A DNA stretch of 5,409 nt from positions 1 through 5,409 of the forward strand of contig JAFWWR010000160.1 in assembly GCA_017518025.1 (NCBI GenBank), given 5' to 3'. This DNA comes from Clostridia bacterium (GTDB lineage: Bacteria > Bacillota > Clostridia > Oscillospirales > CAG-272). Both the position numbers and the translations under genes were made by a program. Shown here in pieces: positions 1 through 4,986 of the stretch; position 1 is the stretch's first letter, and every line of letters begins with the position of its first letter. Under the pieces are notes generated by a model. The model searched no databases. It saw only the letters and a program-made list of their open reading frames with translations, and had not been told where the DNA came from.

Positions 1-62
1 CAGCCCCACGGCGCCCGGTGATCTGCTCGTCTCCGGCTTCGTCGGCTGCGTAGAGCACCTTC

Positions 63-89
63 AAACCTCTTCGAAAGAAGGGTTTTTTT
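63..89 (+). terminator. Rho-independent terminator of an upstream unit
   Basis: The left arm (63-72) pairs with the right arm (77-85) around a GAAA tetraloop. It gives nine base pairs with one bulged T at 68, followed by a run of seven T (83-89). The orientation fits only plus-strand transcription, since the other side has no T run. It must end a transcript coming from left of the window. One plus-strand frame closes with a TAG at 51-53, only ten bases before the stem, so the tail of an upstream gene may be present, but its sixteen visible codons are not recognisable. Confidence 0.65.
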
Positions 90-296
90 GGTGTCCTGAT
101 CCCTGGATCTCTGCCCCCGCGGCGAGCGGCCGCCGGAGGGAAAATCTACTTTGATTTTGTGCCTCCTCCACGGCTGCCCCCGTCTTTTCCCTCCTATACT
201 TGATATATGGGACAGTATGTCATCACTTTTTGCAGAAATCGTCACAAGTTATACACAATCCAAAACCGAAAAACAGCGCCGCGTCCTCCTTTTTTG
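90..296. other. Intergenic stretch with a long imperfect hairpin, no gene seen
   Basis: I see no supportable gene between the first terminator and the GH36 promoter. The region holds an extended imperfect inverted repeat at 129-174. Its innermost pairs are AAAATC (141-146) with GATTTT (153-158), then GGAGG (135-139) with CCTCC (162-166), then GCCG (129-132) with CGGC (171-174), separated by small internal loops. A short T run (184-187) follows on the plus strand. It could be a second weak terminator, part of a small RNA, or a mobile hairpin; the sequence alone does not decide. A single perfect match to the TTATNCACA DnaA-box consensus lies at 249-257. Open frames running into this region lack a start codon with a ribosome binding site. 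Confidence 0.4.
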
Positions 297-326
297 TTGA
301 CAGAAAGGCGGTAGGTGTTGTAAAAT
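297..326 (+). promoter_or_regulatory. Sigma-70-type promoter for the GH36 gene
   Basis: A perfect -35 box TTGACA (297-302) is followed after 18 bases by TAAAAT (321-326), five of six matches to the -10 consensus. This predicts a start near 333, giving a leader of about 40 bases before the ATG at 374. It also rules out starts further upstream in the same frame, such as the ATA and GTG codons near 200-320. No operator or catabolite site is evident nearby. Confidence 0.7.
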
Positions 327-342
327 CTTCTGTGAGAAAAAA

Positions 343-359
343 GCCGCGGCCCCCGCGGC
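343..359 (+). other. GC hairpin in the GH36 mRNA leader
   Basis: GCCGCGG (343-349) and CCGCGGC (353-359) form a perfect seven-pair, all G-C stem with a CCC loop. It sits between the predicted transcription start (about 333) and the ribosome binding site GGAG (365-368). It leaves the Shine-Dalgarno exposed and has no T run after it, so it is not a terminator. It may protect the 5' end of the message or tune translation. Confidence 0.5.
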
Positions 360-373
360 GGAACGGAGAAAAA

Positions 374-2044
374 ATGAGCAAACTGAACGTCGAACTGAAG
401 GAGACCGGCGGCGAGTATCTCGTACGGCTGGTCAACAACGGCTGTGAGACCGTCAGGGAGCGTGACGTGGCGGTCCTGTCGGTCCGGCACGGGTACGCGC
501 CGGAGACCGAAATATACGGAGAGGGGTACCAGATGCTGAGCCAGTACCTCGGCACGGTGGCGGAGCCGAGGAACATCACCTATCTCAGCGACAGAGATCA
601 CTACAAAATGCCCCAGAGGGACGGGTTCCACACCGTCTATAACCTTTTCGCGGTGAAGACCGGAGACGGCAGGTGCGATATGTACCTCTTCACCTCATGC
701 CGCCGCTTCAACGGCAAGATACAGTGGAACGGCGAGACCCTCGAGATGATCCTCGACCTGGAAAACGTACCGGTCGCGCCGGGCGAAGCTCTCGACGCGG
801 AGTATATATCCGTCATGCGGGACGTCCCCGTCTCTGACGCTTTCCGCCGCGCAGGAGAGATGATAAGCGCCCGTCATCCGAAAAAGGCACTTGCCGAAAG
901 GCCCGCCGGGTGGTGCTCCTGGTACTGCTTCGGTCCCAAGGTCACAAAGGACGACGTTGACCGCAACACTGACTTCATGTCGAAAAACCTGCCGGAGATG
1001 AAATACGTGCAGATCGACGACGGCTATCAGGAATTCATGGGCGACTGGCTCTACGTCAGCGACAAGTTCGGCGATCTCGGGTCGGTACTGCGCAAGATAA
1101 ACGAAAACGGATGCGAGTCCGCCATCTGGGTGGCTCCCTTCATCGCCCAGGCGGAGTCCCGGGTATACCGCGAGCATCCCGAATATTTCGTTCAGGGCGA
1201 AGACGGCAGGCCCCTCTCGTCGGGCGAGTTCACCTACGAGGGATGGCGGTACGGGCCGTGGTACATGCTGGACGGCACGAATCCGGCGACGCAGGCGCAC
1301 CTGACTCACGTTTTTTCCGTAATGCGGAACGAGATGAACATAAAATACTTCAAGCTGGACGCCAACGTGTGGGGATGCTTCCCGAACGGCAGAAGATACA
1401 GAGAGGACGCCACCTCCGTGGAGGCGTACCGCGAGGGGATGGAGGCGATCTTCCGGGGCGCCGGAGAGGACGCCGTTGTGCTGGGGTGCAACGCGCCCAT
1501 GTGGCCCTCCGTCGGCTCGGTAAACGCCATGCGCATCTCCGGGGACCTGGCGCGGGATATCAAGACCATCCGCATGCTTCAGAAGGAGATCACCCTCCGC
1601 GGCTGGATGCACAACGTTTTCTGGGTCAACGACCCGGACGTGTTCACGCTGATAAACCAGCGGGGATCTGACCTCGGCGAAAACGAGATACGCATCCACA
1701 AATCCCTGATGTTCATGTCCGGCGGGATGATGCTCAGCGGCGACGACATGACCTCCTACACCGCGGAGAACGTGCGGGAGGCGAAGCTGCTTCTGTCCTC
1801 CCCCGACAAAACGCCGTCGGCGGACTGCTTTGACACGACGGTGTCGCGCCTCCCGGGCGACGGATGCGAGTACGTGGGGATCTTCAACACCTCGGACACG
1901 GAGAAGGAATTCACCGTCGACGCCCGGGGCGCGACGGCGGCGGAGAGCGTCTGGGGGCAGGCGGCGCCTGTCCTCTCGGGCGGCTTCATCAGGAAAACGC
2001 TCGGTCCGAGGGACGCGGACGTGCTGCGGCTCACAAAAGATTGA
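374..2044 (+). CDS. GH36 alpha-galactosidase (T. maritima GalA-like), cytoplasmic
   Basis: This is a glycoside hydrolase of clan GH-D, family 36, expected to cleave terminal alpha-1,6-linked galactose (melibiose, raffinose-type sugars) with retention of configuration. The start at 374 is chosen because GGAG lies five bases upstream and the promoter is at 297-326; the same frame is open upstream but would lie before the transcript start. The protein is 556 residues, about the length of the compact GalA of Thermotoga maritima. An N-terminal beta domain occupies about 1-170. The (beta/alpha)8 barrel begins with GWCSWY (179-184) and carries QIDDGY (213-218), WVAPF (252-256), the nucleophile D329 in YFKLDAN, the acid/base D391 in MRISGD, and FWVNDPD (416-422). 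A short beta domain follows. There is no signal peptide or membrane helix, so it probably acts on imported oligosaccharides. No transporter gene is adjacent. The exact substrate is inferred from the family; the catalytic motifs are directly visible. Confidence 0.9.
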   Translation: MSKLNVELKETGGEYLVRLVNNGCETVRERDVAVLSVRHGYAPETEIYGEGYQMLSQYLGTVAEPRNITYLSDRDHYKMPQRDGFHTVYNLFAVKTGDGRCDMYLFTSCRRFNGKIQWNGETLEMILDLENVPVAPGEALDAEYISVMRDVPVSDAFRRAGEMISARHPKKALAERPAGWCSWYCFGPKVTKDDVDRNTDFMSKNLPEMKYVQIDDGYQEFMGDWLYVSDKFGDLGSVLRKINENGCESAIWVAPFIAQAESRVYREHPEYFVQGEDGRPLSSGEFTYEGWRYGPWYMLDGTNPATQAHLTHVFSVMRNEMNIKYFKLDANVWGCFPNGRRYREDATSVEAYREGMEAIFRGAGEDAVVLGCNAPMWPSVGSVNAMRISGDLARDIKTIRMLQKEITLRGWMHNVFWVNDPDVFTLINQRGSDLGENEIRIHKSLMFMSGGMMLSGDDMTSYTAENVREAKLLLSSPDKTPSADCFDTTVSRLPGDGCEYVGIFNTSDTEKEFTVDARGATAAESVWGQAAPVLSGGFIRKTLGPRDADVLRLTKD

Positions 2045-2063
2045 GCCGCCGCGCAATTCGCTA

Positions 2064-2092
2064 TTGCAATATTTCAACGGTTGTTGTATAAT
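2064..2092 (+). promoter_or_regulatory. Promoter for the efp operon
   Basis: The -10 box TATAAT (2087-2092) matches the consensus exactly and lies 17 bases after TTGCAA (2064-2069), four of six matches to TTGACA. It begins 19 bases after the GH36 stop. No terminator is visible between that stop and this promoter, so read-through from GH36 is possible. A five-pair inverted repeat, GCAAT (2053-2057) with ATTGC (2063-2067), overlaps the -35 box. Confidence 0.75.
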
Positions 2093-2113
2093 AAAGAAAA
2101 AATTGTATTTTTG

Positions 2114-2151
2114 AAAGGAGCTCCGCGCCACGGCGCGGGGAGATACGATCC
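2114..2151 (+). promoter_or_regulatory. Structured efp ribosome-binding region
   Basis: Two candidate Shine-Dalgarno sequences precede the efp ATG. AAAGGAG (2114-2120) is the better match but lies 31 bases upstream. GGGGAG (2137-2142) is at a normal nine-base spacing. Between them CCGCGC (2123-2128) pairs with GCGCGG (2133-2138) around a CACG loop, with a possible extension outward by a wobble and a C-G pair. If the stem forms it covers the first bases of the nearer site, while folding could bring the distant site closer to the ATG. No start codon in the efp frame lies nearer to AAAGGAG. Confidence 0.5.
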
Positions 2152-2709
2152 ATGGTAGTAGCAGGCGATTTCAAAAACGGTATAACCTTTGATATGGACG
2201 GAGCCGTGATGCAGGTCATCGAGTTCCAGCACGTCAAACCCGGCAAGGGAGCCGCGTTCGTCAGAACGAAGCTCCGCAACGTTATTTCCGGCGCGGTGGT
2301 CGAGCGCACGTTCAGCCCCACCGACAAGTATCCGGAAGCGCGCATCGAGCGCAAGGAGATGCAGTACCTTTACAGCGACGGGGATCTCTACTACTTCATG
2401 GATATGGAGACCTACGAGCAGACCCCCATCGGCAAGGACCTCATCGGCGACAACTTCAAGTTCGTCAAAGAGGAAATGATCTGCAAGATCATCTCCTATA
2501 AGGAAAAGCCGTTCGCGGTCGAGCCCCCGATGTTCGTCGTTCTCGAGGTAGTCGACACCGAGCCCGGCGTCAGAGGCGACACGGCTCAGGGCGCCACCAA
2601 GAACGCCACCGTTGAGACCGGCGCGGTCATCAGAGTTCCCCTGTTCATCAACACCGGCGACAAAGTAAAGATCGACACCAGAATAGGCGAGTATCTCGAA
2701 AGAGCGTAA
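2152..2709 (+). CDS. efp: Translation elongation factor P
   Basis: EF-P enters the ribosomal E site and relieves stalling at consecutive prolines. At 185 residues the protein has the standard length and all three domains: an N-terminal KOW-like domain (about 1-64), a central OB domain (about 65-128) and a C-terminal OB domain (about 129-185). The loop HVKPGKGAAF (27-36) places the tip lysine at K32, the residue modified with 5-aminopentanol in Bacillus subtilis EF-P. MQYLYSDGD, VVDTEPGVRGDTA and the closing VKIDTRIGEYLERA are family hallmarks. The start is fixed by homology to other EF-P N-termini and by GGGGAG nine bases upstream. It is the first gene of a two-gene operon, 17 bases ahead of the zinc-ribbon gene. 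No lysine-modifying enzyme of the EpmA/B/C kind is in view. Confidence 0.97.
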   Translation: MVVAGDFKNGITFDMDGAVMQVIEFQHVKPGKGAAFVRTKLRNVISGAVVERTFSPTDKYPEARIERKEMQYLYSDGDLYYFMDMETYEQTPIGKDLIGDNFKFVKEEMICKIISYKEKPFAVEPPMFVVLEVVDTEPGVRGDTAQGATKNATVETGAVIRVPLFINTGDKVKIDTRIGEYLERA

Positions 2710-2726
2710 GGGAAAGGAGTTCTCTC

Positions 2727-3164
2727 ATGAACATGAAGGAAAAATCGTCCTACATCAAGGGACTGCTTGAAGGACTGGCCATCGACGAGTTGAAACCCGA
2801 GGGCAAGATCATCGCCGCTCTGGTGGAGGCCGTCGACGAGCTCTCCGCAGAGGTGGAGAAGCTGAAGACCGATATGGAAGACTACGGCGAGTACGTGGAA
2901 GAGCTTGACGAGGATCTCGGCATGGTCGAGGAGGTCGTCTACGACCTGGACGACGAGGACGAGGACGACGGGTGCGACTTCGACTGCGACAACTGCGACG
3001 ACGAGGACTGCGAGCTCCGCGACGGGGACTTCTACTGCGCGGTATGCCCCAAGTGCGGCGAGAAGATCTACTTCGACGAGTCGGCGGACCCCGCCGAGAT
3101 CGTGTGCCCCTCCTGCAAGACTCCCCTGGAGCCCGAGGAAGAGGAAGAAGAAAAGGAAGACTGA
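2727..3164 (+). CDS. CD1247-like acidic zinc-ribbon protein
   Basis: This 145-residue protein resembles the clostridial group annotated as having a CD1247 N-terminal domain; I assign it from memory of architecture and its place after efp. Its molecular function is unknown. Residues 1-45 form the conserved start, with KSSYIKGLLEGLAID and ELKPEGKIIAALVEAVDEL. A predicted helical, strongly acidic stretch (about 38-80) follows and may be a coiled coil. A Cys/Asp-rich insert carries C83, C87, C90, C95 and C104. A zinc ribbon then has CPKC (107-110) and CPSC (127-130) separated by 16 residues, and an acidic tail of Glu ends the protein. There is no signal peptide or membrane segment. AAAGGAG (2713-2719) lies seven bases before the ATG, and the gene is cotranscribed with efp, suggesting a translation- or RNA-polymerase-linked housekeeping role, which is inference. 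Confidence 0.7.
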   Translation: MNMKEKSSYIKGLLEGLAIDELKPEGKIIAALVEAVDELSAEVEKLKTDMEDYGEYVEELDEDLGMVEEVVYDLDDEDEDDGCDFDCDNCDDEDCELRDGDFYCAVCPKCGEKIYFDESADPAEIVCPSCKTPLEPEEEEEEKED

Positions 3165-3177
3165 GTAAAATAAGGAT

Positions 3178-3217
3178 CGCCCCGGGAGGCCGTGCCTCCC
3201 GGGGCGCGTTTTTTATT
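3178..3217 (+). terminator. Strong terminator of the efp operon
   Basis: A perfect 13-pair stem (3178-3190 with 3194-3206) with a CGT loop is followed after two bases by six T (3209-3214) and a further ATT. It lies 13 bases past the zinc-ribbon stop and just before the end of the convergent sigma/anti-sigma gene. On the minus strand the stem is followed by a looser T-rich stretch (complement of 3168-3176), so it may also stop that transcript weakly. It is a sister copy of the hairpin at 4646-4676. Confidence 0.9.
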
Positions 3218-3228
3218 CTCCGCCGCGG

Positions 3229-3948
3229 TCACTTTTCAAGATTAAACGAATAATCGAGGGAGATGGTCTCATCCCCGGTCACATAGCGGTCAACGTAAGG
3301 GAATTTATACGTTCCGCAGTCGATCACCCCGTTGCCGCGCTTGATGCGGACGTTCTCCGCCTTTCCGGGGATCGCCTGATAGAGCGCGGTTTTCACGTCG
3401 CTGCCAAAGAAGTTTTTCATGCCGCCCCGGTAAAGGTTCGGCGCTTCTTTCGATCGAGTGATCCCTTCCGTCGTATCGCTGTACATATCGTAATCCCACA
3501 TGTAACGGAATACTTTTTTCATTTTTGTCGCTCTGGCCTCATAATGAAACTCATCCTGTTCGACGATTCTGAATTCGATTTCATTACCCTCGTTGTCAAA
3601 TCTGGCGAGCAGTTGACTCTTTTTCCCGAATCCGCTGGCAAACCACCTTTCATTCTCCGGAATCACCCCGTTGAGTTCCTCGAGCCGTTTGTTCAGCCGT
3701 TCATAATCGGGTATTTCGCATCGCAGCCCGCAATACGAGATATTCAACTCGGGAAAATCAATCAGGAAATGAGTCATCTCGTCCTCCAGCCCGAACGTCA
3801 TCGTCGGAATGAGCTTTTTGAGCGCAGTCACGATATCTGCGCAGGCCCGGCACCCGGCGATGTGCTCCTCCACCTTTTTCCTGTTCTCATCCGATATCGT
3901 CCCGTTGGCGTAAATAAACAAATACTTGTAAATATCCTTGCAATCCAT
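3229..3948 (-). CDS. Possible independent anti-sigma product from internal start
   Basis: An ATG at 3948, in the same frame as the upstream sigma factor, begins the sequence MDCKDIYKYL, which is how separate zinc anti-sigma factors typically start. AAAAGGAG (complement of 3957-3964) lies eight bases before it, by far the best ribosome binding site in this locus. The 239-residue product would hold the zinc motif (C3, H29, C33, C36) and the whole C-terminal domain, with no membrane segment. Either the anti-sigma is made both fused and free, or this is the genuine second gene of a sigma/anti-sigma pair whose first stop codon has been lost by mutation or sequencing error. Strong internal initiation is an inference from the site; nothing here shows it is used. 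Confidence 0.6.
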   Translation of the reverse strand: MDCKDIYKYLFIYANGTISDENRKKVEEHIAGCRACADIVTALKKLIPTMTFGLEDEMTHFLIDFPELNISYCGLRCEIPDYERLNKRLEELNGVIPENERWFASGFGKKSQLLARFDNEGNEIEFRIVEQDEFHYEARATKMKKVFRYMWDYDMYSDTTEGITRSKEAPNLYRGGMKNFFGSDVKTALYQAIPGKAENVRIKRGNGVIDCGTYKFPYVDRYVTGDETISLDYSFNLEK

Positions 3949-4497
3949 TTTCCTGTCTCCTTTTCGTTTTTTGTTTTCAGCGACCCCAAGGTCCCGTCGT
4001 AACCCGGCGAGAGCGTAATGCGCGGCGCTTTTGACCGTCCCTGCCGGGATCTTCATTAGAGCTGATATCTCGGACACCTTCATGTCGTCGATATACCTGT
4101 ACATGATGATCTGTCTTTGCCGTTCCGGAAGCCGCGCCACGGCGGACAGAACGCTTTCGGAAAGCTCCTTCCGCAGATATTCCTCCTCCGGGGTGTCCCC
4201 GCCCGGGAGGTATGTATAGAGGGGATCCTCCTCATCGTCACCCGCGTCAAGAGATATGAAAGTGATCCTGCCGTCGCGTGAAAAGTGATTTCTGACGTGG
4301 TTCTGTGCGATACGCATCAGCCACGGCCTGATTTTTCCGTCGTCGCAGTAGCTATCGTACGCCCGAAATGCCTTCAGGAATATCTCCTGAGTCAGGTCCT
4401 CGGCAACATCGGTGTTCCTCACCTTGCTCCTGACGTACCGGAGGACCCACGGCATATTTTCAAGCACGACGTTTTCAAAATCCTGTTTTATTTTCAT
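3229..4497 (-). CDS. ECF sigma factor fused in frame to RsrA-like anti-sigma domain
   Basis: The 422-residue frame joins two normally separate proteins. Residues 1-175 are an ECF-type sigma-70 factor: region 2 (about 6-70, with the DLTQEIFLKAFRAYDSY core) and a region 4 helix-turn-helix (about 119-170, LPERQRQIIMYRY and AGTVKSAAHYALAGLR). After a basic linker, residues 184-222 carry a zinc anti-sigma motif, C186-x25-H212-x3-C216-x2-C219. The remaining 200 residues are soluble, unrecognised, and contain C256 and C260 spaced as Cx3C. No transmembrane helix is present. I choose the ATG at 4497 because the predicted transcript begins near 4525, which makes the GTG at 4527 unlikely; the Shine-Dalgarno here is weak. 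The sigma would direct RNA polymerase to target promoters and the attached domain would hold it inactive. An indel joining two genes is a real alternative: one extra base in the C-run at 3984-3987 would end sigma at the TGA 3979-3977. Confidence 0.75.
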   Translation of the reverse strand: MKIKQDFENVVLENMPWVLRYVRSKVRNTDVAEDLTQEIFLKAFRAYDSYCDDGKIRPWLMRIAQNHVRNHFSRDGRITFISLDAGDDEEDPLYTYLPGGDTPEEEYLRKELSESVLSAVARLPERQRQIIMYRYIDDMKVSEISALMKIPAGTVKSAAHYALAGLRRDLGVAENKKRKGDRKMDCKDIYKYLFIYANGTISDENRKKVEEHIAGCRACADIVTALKKLIPTMTFGLEDEMTHFLIDFPELNISYCGLRCEIPDYERLNKRLEELNGVIPENERWFASGFGKKSQLLARFDNEGNEIEFRIVEQDEFHYEARATKMKKVFRYMWDYDMYSDTTEGITRSKEAPNLYRGGMKNFFGSDVKTALYQAIPGKAENVRIKRGNGVIDCGTYKFPYVDRYVTGDETISLDYSFNLEK

Positions 4498-4518
4498 CAC
4501 CACGCTCTGCCGTTGTTT

Positions 4519-4528
4519 TGTGTACACA
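4519..4528. promoter_or_regulatory. Palindrome over the predicted sigma-gene transcription start
   Basis: TGTGTACACA is a perfect ten-base palindrome whose centre (4523/4524) falls within two bases of the start predicted from the -10 box at 4532-4537. Its position is right for an operator that would block transcription initiation. It also covers the GTG at 4527. Ten-base palindromes arise by chance occasionally, so position is the main argument. Confidence 0.3.
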
Positions 4529-4531
4529 CCT

Positions 4532-4562
4532 ATTATAACAAATCGAAATCAAAAAGGTTCAA
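4532..4562 (-). promoter_or_regulatory. Extended -10 promoter of the sigma/anti-sigma gene
   Basis: On the minus strand TGT precedes a perfect TATAAT (4537-4532), giving the extended -10 form TGNTATAAT. A partial -35, TTGAAC (4562-4557), lies 19 bases upstream, longer than ideal but tolerable with an extended -10. The palindromic AT tract TTTTTCGAAAAA at 4573-4584 is about 50-60 bases before the predicted start, where an UP element would sit. The same -35 area contains TGAACC, resembling the AAC-type -35 of ECF promoters, so autoregulation cannot be excluded. The start near 4525 supports the ATG at 4497. Confidence 0.6.
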
Positions 4563-4645
4563 AAGCCGGGGATTTTTCGAAAAAATGATTGAGGATGGGT
4601 CTTTCACGCCGTGTGAGCACGCCATTGTTCGCCCTGCCTGATATA

Positions 4646-4676
4646 CCCCGGAAGGCCGTGCTTTCCGGGGCGTTTT
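4646..4676. terminator. Hairpin after the XRE/102-aa operon, sister of the 3178 terminator
   Basis: CCCCGGAAGGC (4646-4656) pairs with GCTTTCCGGGG (4660-4670) around a CGT loop: eleven pairs, one of them G-U. A T run of four (4673-4676) follows on the plus strand, while on the minus strand only TATAT follows. It lies directly past the stop of the minus-strand 102-aa gene, so it probably ends that operon and isolates it from the sigma promoter. Yet by sequence it matches the efp-operon terminator in plus orientation, and no plus-strand gene is seen to its left. Confidence 0.6.
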
Positions 4677-4677
4677 C

Positions 4678-4986
4678 CTAAAATTCCGCGGTGATCGTTA
4701 CGTCGTCTCTTTTTATTTCAAGAAATTTGAGGCCGGCATAGGTTTCTCGGAGCATGGAAGACCCTTCAAAATCAATATTCAAAGGTCGCAGTGTGATCTC
4801 GATTTTTCCCACCGATACTTTGACCGCCTCGCCGCAGATCCAATCTTCCATCAAGTTCAGAACGTTAAAAAAGTGTTTTTCTCCACTCTCAAGTTCCATG
4901 CGAACGTCCACTCCAAGAAGATTTGTTTTGTCGGGAAAGCGTTCGACCGTAAAGACCGAGTCGCCCGTTCTTATTTCAACTCTCAT
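4678..4986 (-). CDS. Unrecognised 102-aa protein coupled to the XRE regulator
   Basis: I do not recognise this protein. It has 102 residues, no signal peptide, no membrane segment and a single cysteine (in EDWICGEAV). The pattern of alternating hydrophobic residues (VEIRTGDSVFTVERF, EKHFFNVLNLMEDW, KVSVGKIEITLRPLN, LEIKRDDVTITAEF) suggests a mostly beta fold. Its ATG lies inside the last codons of the XRE gene, an 11-base overlap shared as ATGAGAGTTGA, which implies translational coupling and a functional link. GGTGG (complement of 4993-4997) six bases upstream may serve as its ribosome binding site. It ends with TAG, immediately before a hairpin. It could be a partner or effector-sensing subunit of the regulator, which is inference from arrangement only. 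Confidence 0.65.
   Translation of the reverse strand: MRVEIRTGDSVFTVERFPDKTNLLGVDVRMELESGEKHFFNVLNLMEDWICGEAVKVSVGKIEITLRPLNIDFEGSSMLRETYAGLKFLEIKRDDVTITAEF

Noticed and set aside
249..257. Perfect TTATACACA match to the DnaA-box consensus
   Set aside because: It is a single site, with no cluster, no AT-rich unwinding region and no dnaA or dnaN nearby. One such match in 5.4 kb is not surprising.
200..373. N-terminal extension of the GH36 frame by 58 residues
   Set aside because: The frame is open, but there is no ribosome site at 200, the promoter (297-326) lies inside it, and the residues do not look like a signal peptide or a GH36 N-terminus.
695..2131. Long open frame on the minus strand opposite GH36 (478 codons)
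   Set aside because: It is a shadow of the GC-rich GH36 gene, rich in Arg, Val and His with no recognisable domain or ribosome site, while the plus strand shows clear catalytic motifs.
2733..2735. Second ATG of the zinc-ribbon gene as the start
   Set aside because: The first ATG at 2727 has ideal seven-base spacing from AAAGGAG; the second would be at 13 bases.
3967..3976. A AAA AAC-type slippery heptamer for -1 ribosomal frameshifting
   Set aside because: The A6-C run is in the wrong phase for a tandem slip (codons read AAA AAA C), and the Shine-Dalgarno lies after it, not the 10-14 bases before it that stimulates -1 shifts.
4497..4527. GTG at 4527 as start of the sigma gene
   Set aside because: The extended -10 box ends at 4532, so transcription should begin near 4525, after this codon; no ribosome site precedes it.
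3544..4641. Plus-strand open frames opposite the sigma/anti-sigma gene
   Set aside because: They mirror the strongly supported minus-strand gene, lack Shine-Dalgarno sequences and show no domain character.
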